64,000 nucleotides of DNA from Niastella caeni (GTDB lineage Bacteria; Bacteroidota; Bacteroidia; Chitinophagales; Chitinophagaceae), in the NCBI RefSeq assembly GCF_004834005.1, contig NZ_STFF01000004.1, positions 310,001 through 374,000 of the forward strand, in the 5' to 3' direction. Every line of letters starts with the position of its first letter. Positions within the stretch are counted from its first letter, which is position 1. Both the position numbers and the translations under genes were made by a program. Below, piece by piece: positions 24,473-34,800 of this stretch. Under the pieces are notes generated by a model. The model was not told the DNA's origin and ran no database searches. It worked only from the letters and a program-made list of their open reading frames with translations.

Positions 24473-26487
24473 ATGAAAAATTTGTTTTTGCTATCTGTCA
24501 CCTTAGTTTCTTTTGTTGCCTGCCAAACAAGTACTACCGGAAAATCCTTTATAGCTATTGAAGGAATAGACTCGACCCGCAAGCCGGGCGACAATTTTTT
24601 TAATTATGTAAATGCCCAATGGTACGATACCGTACAAATACCGGCGAGCCAGTCGGGCGTAGGCGCCTACCGGTTCATGAACTTTCAGCAGCGCCTCAAG
24701 TTGCAAGGTATTCTCGATAGCATATCAAAAAGCAATAATGTGCCGGGTAGCCTGGAACAAAAGATTGGTGATTTCTTTGCTTCCGGAATGGATACCAATA
24801 TGATCAACCAACGCAGTTTTGAACCCCTCAAAACCGGGTTGAACCGGATCAATGGCATCACTAGTATTTCTGATATGACCTCATTCATAGCAGAAGAAGC
24901 CAAACTGTCAACCGTATCTCTCATTGCTTTTGAGGTTTTGCCCGATCAGGAAAACAGCAGCATAAACATGGGACATATTTCTCAATCGGGTATCGGCATG
25001 CCCGACAGGGATTATTATTTCAAGACCGATTCCGCCTCCGTTTCTATTCAGCAAGCCTATAAAAAATATCTCGCAGCTCTTTTTACATTGACTGGAACCG
25101 ATCCCATTTTGGCGCAAAAAAACGCAACGCTTGTTTACAATATTGAAAAACAACTGGCTGCTTCACATAAAACCAATATTGAAACGCGGGATGTAAAAGG
25201 TAATTTTCATAAAATGGCCCTGGCTGATTTAAATAAACAACAAGATAATATAGGATGGACAGCTTACTTCAAAACACTGGGCGCCACAATGGATTCGCTG
25301 AATGTGGCCAACCAGGTTATTACGCTAAAGTGAACACGCTGCTGAAATCGGTCCCGCTCGGGGATTGGAAAATATACCTGAAAGCGAACTATATTAGTAG
25401 TTATGCAGATTATTTGAGCAAGCCTTTTGTGGATGCATCCTTTGAGTATAACAAGGCCCTAACCGGACAAGCTGTACAAAAGCCACGCGGAGAAGTAATG
25501 ACCAGCGCGGTAGACAACTACCTGGGATATGCACTGGGACAATTGTATGTAAAGCTATATTTCCCCGAATCGGCAAAAGCGCGAATGCTGGAACTGGTGA
25601 ATAATCTGCAAAAGGCCTTTTCAAACCGGATCGACCAGTTGAACTGGATGAGTGACAGCACTAAGCAAAAAGCCAGGGAAAAATTATTTGCCATTACAAA
25701 AAAGATCGGGTACCCTGATAAATGGCGTGATTACAGCCATGTGACTATTGTTAGGAATAAATATTTTGAAAATGTGGTGTCGGCGGCTGCAAACAATTTC
25801 CAATATAAGCTGGCCAAATTGGGGAAACCTGTTGATAAAACCGAGTGGTTCACTACCCCCTCCACAGTTACCGCTTATAATAATCCTTACGCCAACGAAA
25901 TTGTGTTTCCCGCCGGAATTCTGCAATCTCCCTATTTCGACAATAATGCCGATGACGCCCTTAACTATGGGGGTATCGGTATGGTTATCGGACATGAATT
26001 GACGCATACTTTTGATGACCAGGGAGCCCAGTTTGATAAAGACGGGAACGTAAAAAACTGGTGGACACCGAAAGACTACGAAAAGTTTAAGGCCATCACC
26101 CAACAGGTCATTGACCTATACAACAAATTCACCGTACTGGACAGCATTCATGTGAAAGGCGCGCTTACTGTAGGAGAAAATACAGCAGATATAAGCGGCG
26201 TTGCCGTGGCTCTTGACGCTTTTAAAATGACCGAACAGGGACAGGATACCACGAGGATCGGTGGGTTTACACCCATTCAGCGATTTTTCTTTTCAGTAGC
26301 CAGGATCTGGCGGGTGAAAATGAAAGACGAATACTTGCGCTACTGGGTAAATAACGATCCTCATTCGCCACCCATGTGGCGGGTGAATGGCCCACTGATG
26401 AACACCCCGGCTTTTTACTCAGCTTTTAATGTGAAACCTGGCGAGATGATGTATCTCGACAATGATAAGCAAATCAAAATCTGGTAA
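24473..26487 (+). pseudogene. M13-family metallopeptidase (neprilysin-like), frameshifted
   Basis: Two overlapping frames encode the two halves of an M13 (PepO/neprilysin) zinc peptidase. The first starts at the ATG at 24473 with a lipoprotein signal (LSVTLVSFVAC) and runs to a stop at 25333; the second frame resumes near 25307 and carries the catalytic HELTH (about nt 25990) and ENTAD (about nt 26175) motifs. The junction reads GTGGCCAACCAGG; restoring one G would give V-G-Q-P-G-Y-Y, the family-typical sequence, and a product of about 670 residues. Either a real inactivating deletion or an assembly error. Confidence 0.85.
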
Positions 26488-26851
26488 ATTGGAGCGGCCG
26501 GTACTGAAGCAGTTTTAGTGTAAAAATGGTAATCAATTCTAAAGATTCAGCAACGCCTGCCAATTGCCTATGCAGAAGCAGACAAATGGTTTGTAGACCG
26601 GCAGGGTAAAAGCATTGAAAAATATGCATCCCGGTAAAAGCAATCACTATTTTTGTTCTACTGAATGTCTCAAAATTTACACAGCAAAACAATAAGCGAC
26701 ACCATTACAGCGATATTCCATACATTTCATTGCCTGTAGCTTATTGATATGACAAATAAGGCAGGAATACCGGAAACGTTCATTCAGCCGGAGCTTCCAT
26801 TTGAATGATGCCTAAAAACGAAAAAGCAAAAACATCTTTCAGCCTTCTGGT
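26488..26851. other. intergenic region between convergent genes
   Basis: 364 bp between the M13 gene and the ABC permease gene. It holds copy 2 of the 53-bp repeat and, on the plus strand near 26546-26636, a short frame ending in DRQGKSIEKYASR that looks like the tail of a lost gene but matches no family I know. Confidence 0.4.
26760..26812 (+). repeat. 53-bp direct repeat, copy 2
   Basis: Same orientation as the copy at 22512. In this copy an ATG at 26749 opens a 19-codon frame ending GIPETFIQPELPFE; copy 1 has a stop (TAG for CAG) in the same frame, so a coding role for both is unlikely. Confidence 0.75.
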
Positions 26852-27913
26852 TTATGATCTGATTTCTCTTCGCATAAACCAGTAATATGAAATGGCAAAA
26901 CACATTACAGTTGCAGCAATCAAACCAGTAATTTGGGGCCAAACGATCAATACGCTTTCCCTGAATGATAATGGAGCCGGAATAGCGCCTGCCATTTGTT
27001 CCATTGTAAGCGGCCCCAGGCTTCGCACAGCAGGCATTAGCATTACGGTTGTGGCATCTGTATAAAGCTGACTTGGTGCAAACCGGAGGAAACCCAGTAT
27101 TAAATTATTATAATCCAGAATGTCAGTTTGCGAAAGAAACGCCGGGTCTGGTAAAAAAGCCTTTACCACCATATTGACTACAATCTTATAAAAGATCGTA
27201 AAAAAGAGCCAAATGCCTATTGCTGTAAGCGCCGAAGTGGTCGCTTGTTTAAATTTCACCGAAAGTAAAATAGATAAACTTAACCAAAAGCCCACATAGA
27301 GTACCGTTAGCAAAATAAACGTCAGTATCCGTAATACCTCCACTATTTCAATAGAAACCCCTGTAATGACCAATCCACCACCAATCATCAGCAAGCCCAG
27401 CGAAAGGAATAATGCAGAAATAACTATAAGAGGGCTTATGAATTTGGCTAAAAGAAAATTGTCACGATATATCGGCTGGGCCAGCAACCTGATCAATGTA
27501 CCGTTTTGTTGTTCCGAATTTACGGCATCGAACCCAAGACCAATTCCCAATATGGCGCCCAGGAAACTCATGAAAATGTGGAACGATGGAAGGGAGCCAT
27601 CTGTAGTGGTCAGTATCTTTAAATACAACAGTCCATTGTCTGGTATCGCGGAACTGGCAGCGGGGTTTGTGATATTGGTCATCGACACATACATAGAACC
27701 CAAAAATGTGAGCACTATTAACACCAACAAAACTATAAAACGCCAGCTCCTTACCTGATCGCCAATTTCTTTTTTAACGATAACCACAAAGGGTGAAACA
27801 GGCTGCTTGTGTTTAGATATGCTACTGGCGCCAACAACTGTAAGCGCATTACTTTTTAATTTTTTTGAAAAAAGACCTTTGAAATATACTACCGGACTTT
27901 CCATTGGTTTCAT
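26852..27913 (-). CDS. ABC-2 type transporter permease
   Basis: A 353-residue permease with about six hydrophobic segments starting near residue 60 and a longer-than-usual cytoplasmic N-terminus (SISKHKQPVSPFVVIVKKEI). The block GAILGIGLGFDAVNSEQQNGTL and the NosY-like layout place it with ABC-2/NosY export permeases. The gene overlaps the end of the ATPase gene by 65 bp, so it is third in a three-gene operon (NEW3 protein, ATPase, permease). Substrate unknown; similar NosD/NosY-like systems work in copper enzyme maturation or export. Confidence 0.87.
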   Translation of the reverse strand: MKPMESPVVYFKGLFSKKLKSNALTVVGASSISKHKQPVSPFVVIVKKEIGDQVRSWRFIVLLVLIVLTFLGSMYVSMTNITNPAASSAIPDNGLLYLKILTTTDGSLPSFHIFMSFLGAILGIGLGFDAVNSEQQNGTLIRLLAQPIYRDNFLLAKFISPLIVISALFLSLGLLMIGGGLVITGVSIEIVEVLRILTFILLTVLYVGFWLSLSILLSVKFKQATTSALTAIGIWLFFTIFYKIVVNMVVKAFLPDPAFLSQTDILDYNNLILGFLRFAPSQLYTDATTVMLMPAVRSLGPLTMEQMAGAIPAPLSFRESVLIVWPQITGLIAATVMCFAISYYWFMRREIRS

Positions 27914-28865
27914 TTTCAGTTAGTGTATTTTCAAAATATCGTTGATAAATTTCTTCAAGACCATATTCTTTCCGCTGAACACCCATGATATCCTGGCCTT
28001 TCTCAACAAAAAAACGTACAAATTCAGGGGTGGCATTTCTTGTACAGGATATTTCAATGGTGTTATCGTGCATTTCTATTGCATTTACTCCTTCAATATT
28101 TAATAGTTGCTGGTTATATTCTTCTATATTTTGCAGTGGATGGGCAAACGTGATTATGACCACGTGTGCCTCGCGGGAAAATAAATGAGTTGACAGTTTG
28201 TCAATATTGTCGCTGGCCAGCAACCGGCCTTCCACAAAAATACCTACCCGGTCACAAACCTGTTGAACCTGGTTAAGGTGGTGACTCGATAATAAAACAG
28301 TGATGCTTTGCTGTTTGCTGAGCTCCTTTATAAGGGTTAAAAACTCTTTTACACCAGCTGGATCTATTCCCAGCGTAGGTTCGTCAAGGATGATAACTTC
28401 CGGTTGTTTAATGAGTACCTCGGCAAGCCCCAAACGTTGCTTCATCCCCCTGGAATAGGTGCCGGCTTTTTTATCAATAGCCTTTGATAAACCTACCAGC
28501 TCCATAAGTTCAACAGCCCTTTCTTTAACCCTGGATTCGGGAATGCCATTTAACCTGCCTATGTATACCAGATTGTCAAGAGCATTCATACCGTCATAAA
28601 ATCCCATATTATCCGGCATGTAACCAACTTTTTGTTTCACCGCAACAGGGTTGCTGGTAGCATTATAGCCGCATACCGAAACCTTTCCTGAAGTTGGCTC
28701 TGTAAGCCCCAGCATCATAAGAATGGTAGTTGTTTTGCCGGCCCCGTTTGGTCCAAGAAGACCATAGATCTCTCCTTTGGAAATTTCCAGGTTCAGATTA
28801 TCTACCGCCTTCAATGAACCATAAAGTTTAGTCAACCCTATTAATTCAATGACAGGATTTTTCAT
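27849..28865 (-). CDS. ABC transporter ATP-binding protein
   Basis: A 338-residue ATPase. Walker A GPNGAGKTT near residue 38-46, signature YSRGMKQRLGLAE near residue 137, Walker B VIILDEPTLGIDP near 156-168, H-loop in LLSSHHLNQV. Residues 220-310 form the accessory domain seen in NosF/CcmA-type exporters. It lies between the NEW3-domain gene (12 bp upstream) and the permease gene (overlapping), completing an ABC exporter. It energises transport on the inner face of the membrane. Confidence 0.93.
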   Translation of the reverse strand: MKNPVIELIGLTKLYGSLKAVDNLNLEISKGEIYGLLGPNGAGKTTTILMMLGLTEPTSGKVSVCGYNATSNPVAVKQKVGYMPDNMGFYDGMNALDNLVYIGRLNGIPESRVKERAVELMELVGLSKAIDKKAGTYSRGMKQRLGLAEVLIKQPEVIILDEPTLGIDPAGVKEFLTLIKELSKQQSITVLLSSHHLNQVQQVCDRVGIFVEGRLLASDNIDKLSTHLFSREAHVVIITFAHPLQNIEEYNQQLLNIEGVNAIEMHDNTIEISCTRNATPEFVRFFVEKGQDIMGVQRKEYGLEEIYQRYFENTLTENETNGKSGSIFQRSFFKKIKK

Positions 28866-28877
28866 AATGAAAGTATC

Positions 28878-29744
28878 TTATCTTCTACCATATTTTCGAA
28901 TGAGAATATACACTATTCCGATGGCTATTAAAATAATCAGCACACCGAGCCAGCCTGTTAGCCAGGAGGTTGTGACGGTCAACCTGTATGAAACACTGGA
29001 AGTAGTATTAGCATTGTTGGCCGTGAAGGTTGTAAGGTAGTCGCCTGCTATGGTTTTATCCGGAACGTTTAAACTTGCGGTTACAGTAACGGCACTACCA
29101 GGTTCCAAATGGTCAATTTTGGAAGGTTCGAAGGTGACATTCCATTTTGAAGGCGTTTGTGCAGATAGATCAAGGTTGTCGAGTGGCAAGGTGCCCTGGT
29201 TTTTTAAAGAAAGGTAAATGGGCTTCCGCTTGCCTTCCGTTACCTCATCGCTTAACAGGCCGGAAGGCGTTGTTAATTCAAGTGAATACGAACCTTTCAC
29301 TACCGCTTCAAGGTTCAGTTCCAGCGTCCCCTGGTCAGAGACAGCCTTAACGGGAATCGCGTATTTACCGGGTTTTACAGCAGGTGACGGGGTTAGTTCA
29401 ATAGAAATGTCCTGTAATTTGTTTGAGTCCAGTTTGAAAGAGGTAACCTGCATCCCATCTATGCGAAAACTGCTACTCCATCCTGGTGGAACAATGGTTT
29501 GTAATTCATAAACGACTGACCGGTTCTGACCATTGAAGAGTGAAGCATTGTAGCGAAATGTTTCCTTCGCGGTAGCTTCCAAATTCATAAAACGGGCAGA
29601 AAAGCTGGAGGTCTTTACTGGTCCCGGTCGTGCGATAACCGATTGAAAAGGTAATAAAGTGATTGATAAAGAAAAAAGTACAAAAAGAGGGACAAAAAGT
29701 CCACGGCCTTCAATGCGCCGGGGTTGACGATGTTGCGCTAACAT
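28878..29744 (-). CDS. NEW3-domain (alpha-galactosidase-associated) membrane-anchored protein
   Basis: A 288-residue protein if started at 29744; an in-frame upstream ATG at 29792 would add 16 residues before the signal peptide. Signal peptide (VPLFVLFSLSITLLPFQSVIA), then two beta-sandwich NEW3/NPCBM-type domains (about 35-135 and 140-245: GYxLxxxPSxxxxxL and LEPGSAVTVTASLNVPDKT) and a C-terminal membrane anchor LTGWLGVLIILIAIGIVYILI followed by KYGRR. This is the periplasmic partner usually found beside such ABC-2 transporters. First gene of the operon with the ATPase and permease. Confidence 0.85.
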   Translation of the reverse strand: MLAQHRQPRRIEGRGLFVPLFVLFSLSITLLPFQSVIARPGPVKTSSFSARFMNLEATAKETFRYNASLFNGQNRSVVYELQTIVPPGWSSSFRIDGMQVTSFKLDSNKLQDISIELTPSPAVKPGKYAIPVKAVSDQGTLELNLEAVVKGSYSLELTTPSGLLSDEVTEGKRKPIYLSLKNQGTLPLDNLDLSAQTPSKWNVTFEPSKIDHLEPGSAVTVTASLNVPDKTIAGDYLTTFTANNANTTSSVSYRLTVTTSWLTGWLGVLIILIAIGIVYILIRKYGRR

Positions 29745-29890
29745 AAGATTAACAAATAGATTAGATTTATTAATAGAATAAAAGCGCCTCAAAAAAGGCA
29801 GGCTAATTTAATGCAGGGAAAATATTTCTTCCAAATAAAAATTAACTTTTTTTGAGTAGAGATGCAAACAATGAATCAATCCATACAGCA

Positions 29891-30421
29891 TTAATTATGA
29901 ATTACCAATTTACCATTCCGGTAATGGGCGCCATCGGAAGCTTTGACAAAATATATTCCGTTCGGCAAGCTTTGCAGGTCGGTTAGCCGCAATTCATTAA
30001 GGCCTGTTTTTAACTGGTATTGCCGGCTCGTACGCCGCCGCCGCCACGTTGATAGCATACCCATTCATGATAAAGTTGTTGGTTACCGCCATCACTATTA
30101 CTCCCCCGGTAGTCCCATCCCACCTGGGCGGCGTAATGTCGGCGTTCATAACGAGGCTGTAATATACAGGTACACGAATTACCTGGTAAGTATACCGGCC
30201 ATCGGCGCCAAAAGCGGCATTTTATAATTATTAACCGTTCCCGTTTGCAGCGTCAACGTACCGCCGGTGAGCGGAACGGAATTGGTCGCTATTATATATT
30301 CCATATTCCCGGCGTATAACTCGGCATTATTCAGGTAACCGCTACTGCTTACACCATCTCCATATAAAGCCGCTTTCAGTGCAGTATCTGAAAAATCGGT
30401 TGGAACAAGAATTTTATTCAT
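29891..30421 (-). pseudogene. chimeric remnant: universal-stress start joined to T9SS surface-protein pieces
   Basis: Minus strand. The first 21 codons (MNKILVPTDFSDTALKAALY) are a universal stress protein start. From there the sequence switches to a beta-rich T9SS surface-protein stretch (LTGGTLTLQTGTVNNYKM, then in a shifted frame VPVYYSLVMNADITPPRWDG and GGVIVMAVTNNFIMNG). A third frame ends with LTDLQSLPNGIYFVKASDG and GKLVIHN, a type A C-terminal sorting tail, with stop at 29891-29893. Frameshifts and a large internal deletion show it is dead. It precedes NhaA divergently. Confidence 0.7.
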
Positions 30422-30543
30422 GATTTAGTTATATGCATCAATTTTCATGCCCTTGCACATACTTAAAACAATTGTAAAACATCTAATAACGGACCATAAA
30501 CACAGGAGAATTAATACAGCTATTACAGGTTAAATAAAACATT

Positions 30544-31716
30544 ATGGCAAAAAAATGGGACTTATTTAAAGGTTTCTTTCAAAGCGAAAAAGCCAGCGGA
30601 TTTATTTTGATCGGGTGTACGCTTATCTCTATGTTAATTGCCAACAGTAATGTAGGGGAAAAGTATGTAAACCTATGGCATAGTCATCTGGATCTGTCTT
30701 TTTTAGGGTTGAACTATAGTTACGAGCATTGGGTGAACGACGGTCTTATGGCAATATTTTTTTTATTGGTAGGGCTTGAGATTGAGCGGGAGCTCTACAT
30801 TGGGGAACTATCGGATTTCAAGCACGCAATATTACCTATACTGGCTGCTGCAGGAGGAATGGTTGTGCCGGCTCTGCTGCATTTTATATTTAATGCAGGA
30901 ACCAATACTCAAAGCGGTTTTGGAATACCTATGGCGACCGATATAGCTTTTGCATTAGGCATACTTTCCCTGGCTGGTAAAAGGGTGCCGGTTTCGCTAA
31001 AAATATTCCTTACCGCATTGGCTATAATTGACGATTTAGGCGCAATAACCGTAATTGCCCTGTTCTATACCAAAAGTTTCAATTTGTATTTCTTCCTTGG
31101 AGCCTTAATGGTTTTTCTTATTCTATTCATATTAGGGAAAAAACGTGTTTACTGGCTGCCGATTTATTTAGCAGGAGGAATTGTGATGTGGTATTTAATG
31201 TTGAAGTCTGGCGTGCATGCCACTATAGCTGGTGTTTTATTAGCCTTTGCCATCCCTTTTCATAAGGAAGATGATAAAAATCCATCGTATCATCTGCAGC
31301 ATTTCTTACATAATCCCGTAGCATTTATCATTCTTCCCATTTTTGCACTGGCTAATACAGCAATTATTTTTCCAAAGAATGTTCTGGAGGGTTTTACCAG
31401 TAGCAATTCAATAGGAATTATTACCGGCCTTGTGCTGGGTAAGTTTCTTGGCATTTTCCTGTTCACTTTTTTGGCAGTTAAATTTAAAGTAGCCACGCTT
31501 TCAACCGATATCACCTGGCGCCAGATAGCCGGTGCTGCCTGTTTAGGCGGAATAGGATTTACCATGAGCATATTTATTACCAACCTTGCTTTTAACGATC
31601 CCGAAATAATTAATAATTCAAAGATCAGTATTCTTTTTGCTTCCCTGCTGGCATCTGTGACCGGACTTGCTATTTTGAAGAAGGCCAAAAGCAAACGATT
31701 ATTACAATTACTATAA
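30544..31716 (+). CDS. nhaA: Na+/H+ antiporter NhaA
   Basis: A 390-residue sodium/proton antiporter of the inner membrane with about 12 hydrophobic segments, for pH and Na+ homeostasis. Hallmarks: NDGLMAIFFLLVGLEIERE near residue 65-85, GWGxPMATDIAFALG-type stretch (FGIPMATDIAFALGIL) near 130, and the Na+-site AIIDDLGAITVIALFY near residue 160-175 with the paired Asp. Normal length. Monocistronic; a hairpin is not obvious after the stop. Confidence 0.96.
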   Translation: MAKKWDLFKGFFQSEKASGFILIGCTLISMLIANSNVGEKYVNLWHSHLDLSFLGLNYSYEHWVNDGLMAIFFLLVGLEIERELYIGELSDFKHAILPILAAAGGMVVPALLHFIFNAGTNTQSGFGIPMATDIAFALGILSLAGKRVPVSLKIFLTALAIIDDLGAITVIALFYTKSFNLYFFLGALMVFLILFILGKKRVYWLPIYLAGGIVMWYLMLKSGVHATIAGVLLAFAIPFHKEDDKNPSYHLQHFLHNPVAFIILPIFALANTAIIFPKNVLEGFTSSNSIGIITGLVLGKFLGIFLFTFLAVKFKVATLSTDITWRQIAGAACLGGIGFTMSIFITNLAFNDPEIINNSKISILFASLLASVTGLAILKKAKSKRLLQLL

Positions 31717-31829
31717 TACAATGAGGATAGTAACGAGCGTGCCAGGAAATTGCTCATAATGATATTTTCGATGCCGTTCCCCTTCACCGGTTTCATTCTG
31801 TATCTGCAGGTGGTTGTGGATCGCATTGT

Positions 31830-34800
31830 CTACAGCTTATTATAAGAAGGGTCTTTGTACAGTACGATCAATCTTTCTGCTGCGGGCAATGAATAATAAC
31901 CCCATACCCTGAATTCCAGGATGCCGGTGGATTCCACATTGTTTTTCATCACCACACGCAAACGGCTGGTATTGAGGCCGTTCAAAGGAACCTGATTGAA
32001 CGCATCTTTTACCAGCGGCACATCTGCTACCCGTACCCAACCACTGTCATTCCGGTATTCAAGGTACGCCGTGGTGGGTGTGCGTACGCCTCCACCATCG
32101 TCGAACCAGTAAATGTCCACTTTATCAATCACGCTATTGGCCGGCCATTCGTAGGCTACCCATTGCAGTGAATCAGGGTTATACCAGTTGCCATAAGCGC
32201 CGTTGCTTTTATCGTTGGAATGTAACGGTGTAAACCCGTCGTTTACGGCGCCAAGCGTTTCCCAGGGAGATACATAAGAGGTAGAGGCCGTGGCCAGCAT
32301 GGCCAGGTTTTCCGTTACCGTACTGATCTTCACAACAGTACTATATGCGCTGCTTCCGGAAATAAACACCTGCCGCAATCTATAATAACTGTTGCCGCTA
32401 TTGCTGGCATGAGTAGTCCGGTAACGCTGTGCCAGGTTCTTTGCCACAGTTGCCACCCTGATGAAATGAATGCTGTCGGTACCATATTCCAGTTCATAAT
32501 GTGCTATGAGGTCATCGGCCATCGTTTCCCATTGTAATTGATTGGCCCCATCTGTTCGGGTACCGGCAAAGGACAACAGTTTGTAACCAGGGGCCGGCAG
32601 GGCTGAATCGGAACCCCATACCCGCCATTCTATGATGCCTGTTGATTGAATATTGCTGCGCATCAACAACCTGATCTTATTGGTACGTATGCCACCCGGA
32701 AAAACGGTATTGAATACATCGCGCTGTACGGGAACCGGACCAAGAGAAACCCACGCATTGTCTTTCCAGTATTCGGCATAGGCCGTATCCGGAATACGCA
32801 CCCCTGTATTATCATCAAACCAATATACCTCCGTTTTATTGATCAGGTACGATTGTGGCCATTCATACTGTACCCATTGAAAAGAATTTGGATTATTCCA
32901 GTTTCCATATACACCATGCCCCCGGTCGCCGGAGCCTGCAGGTGTAAAGCCGTCTTTGATAGCCGCCAACGACTCCCAGGGCGATACATATGAAGTAGCT
33001 GGCGTCGCGGTCAGGGCAAGGTTTTGTAGAAACTCAGCCGGAACACATTCAGGCGATCCACTGATGGCCATTGCCTCATTGGAGAACAATGCATAAGCAG
33101 GATTGACATCGATATTGGAAACATCGGCAGCTCCCTTGCCATCGCATGCTGCACGGCCATTGTTGAAATGGGGTGTTTGCAGGTATACACCGGAGGTGCT
33201 ACAACTGCCTGTTTCCGCATCGCCTCCTACCACTACGCCGCTGCCCAGGGTTACACCCCATTCCAACGCATTGTGTTTCGCTACCACATTGCCCGATAGG
33301 GTGCAATAGTTTAGGATGGCATTATCCGTTACCTGCACGCTGCCACTCAGCGTACCACCAAACACATGGCCGTTACCGCTTACCACTACGTCGTTGCTCA
33401 ACACGGCGTTTTCAACCCAGGCAGTGCCTTCCACCCGTACATTACCAGTAAGCCTGGCAGCGCCTCGTACAATGGCCTTTGGCCCTACATACACAGAAGC
33501 ATCCACTGTAGCGCTATTGCTTACCCAGCCGCCACCATTGGCATGGATATGACCTGCCGATCTGAACTCATCTCGGAAACCGGCCTGGTAGCCTTCGGGC
33601 GCCGCATTGACAATGCTTATTTCGTAAGGGAATCTTTTTATTTTGGGGAATCCCGCCTCCCATACATAGGTGGTATGTGATGAGGGCGCTCCCGACACCA
33701 CGAGGTAAAGTAGCGTTTCATCTTCCTTCATGGCAAATGTCACTTCCGCCTCCGATGCAGAATAAGAAGCGCTATAGCGTGCTGTTGTACCATCTGTCTT
33801 CACCGCTACAAAGCCATACCGCCAGCCGGCGCCGGCCGTTTCTGCATGGCCCCTGAACTTCACTTTCACTATCCTGTTTGCACAAGTGGGATGCAATGGA
33901 ATGATGTTGTATCCATAATCCTGCGGCGCCTGGTAATCCGGCACCACGTACCGGGGCAGCGAGTCATTCACACGTTTCAATAAAGTGTATTGCCGCCACA
34001 GGTAATGAGGCTCTGCATTCTGCAGGCGGCGACGTTCGGCCCGTATATAAGCACCGGTACCCAACACGGTATGATCGGCAATGACATCGCGCTTAGCATA
34101 TTCCCATATGAAGTCATTCAACTGGCTTTGTGTCCAGCCTTTCAGCCGGCGATAGGTTATCAGCGGATGTTCATTGGCCGCCGACTCGTGCCAGAGGCGG
34201 CTCACCATGCCAAGGCTGTCGAGCTCCTGTATCGTGAGCAGCAGATTGAATGCACAATAGTGGTGACGAGTGGAAGAATACTGGAAGCTGCGTGTAGCCA
34301 TCCACCGGGGTACATCTTCTTTGGCAAACTGTGGATATACCTGCAGCCGCATGAAATTGGCATGTGTTTCCCAGAACGAACCGGTAGACTGGTTCCTGAA
34401 GCCTCCTGCCTTATTGCGGTCGATGTTGTTCTGTCCCTGAAGCGAATGCGTAAGCTCATGACTAAGCACAGCTCCGTCACGTACTGCATTCGGATGAACC
34501 CACATGGCCCCGATCACATCATCATAGCTACTGCCAAAGGCCCAGCCTGTAGGGCCTCCCGGCGGCCAGGTATCGTTGATGACAATAATGATCTTGTACT
34601 TACCGAGATTGGTGGAAGTATCCTCATTACAGAACCGGATCTCATGAACAAATTTGTCGTAGAGCTTTTCCAGCGTATCCAGTACATGGGCAGGCGTGAA
34701 CCGGAGGTTGGGATCGGAATAGATTTCCGGATGCTCCCCTACTACCGGTCCCCAAAAGCATACAAAGTTTTCCGATTGTACCGAACGGCTGTACGACCAT

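Noticed and set aside
26546..26636. Frame ending DRQGKSIEKYASR after the M13 gene
   Set aside because: No start, no recognisable family; mentioned only as a possible relic.
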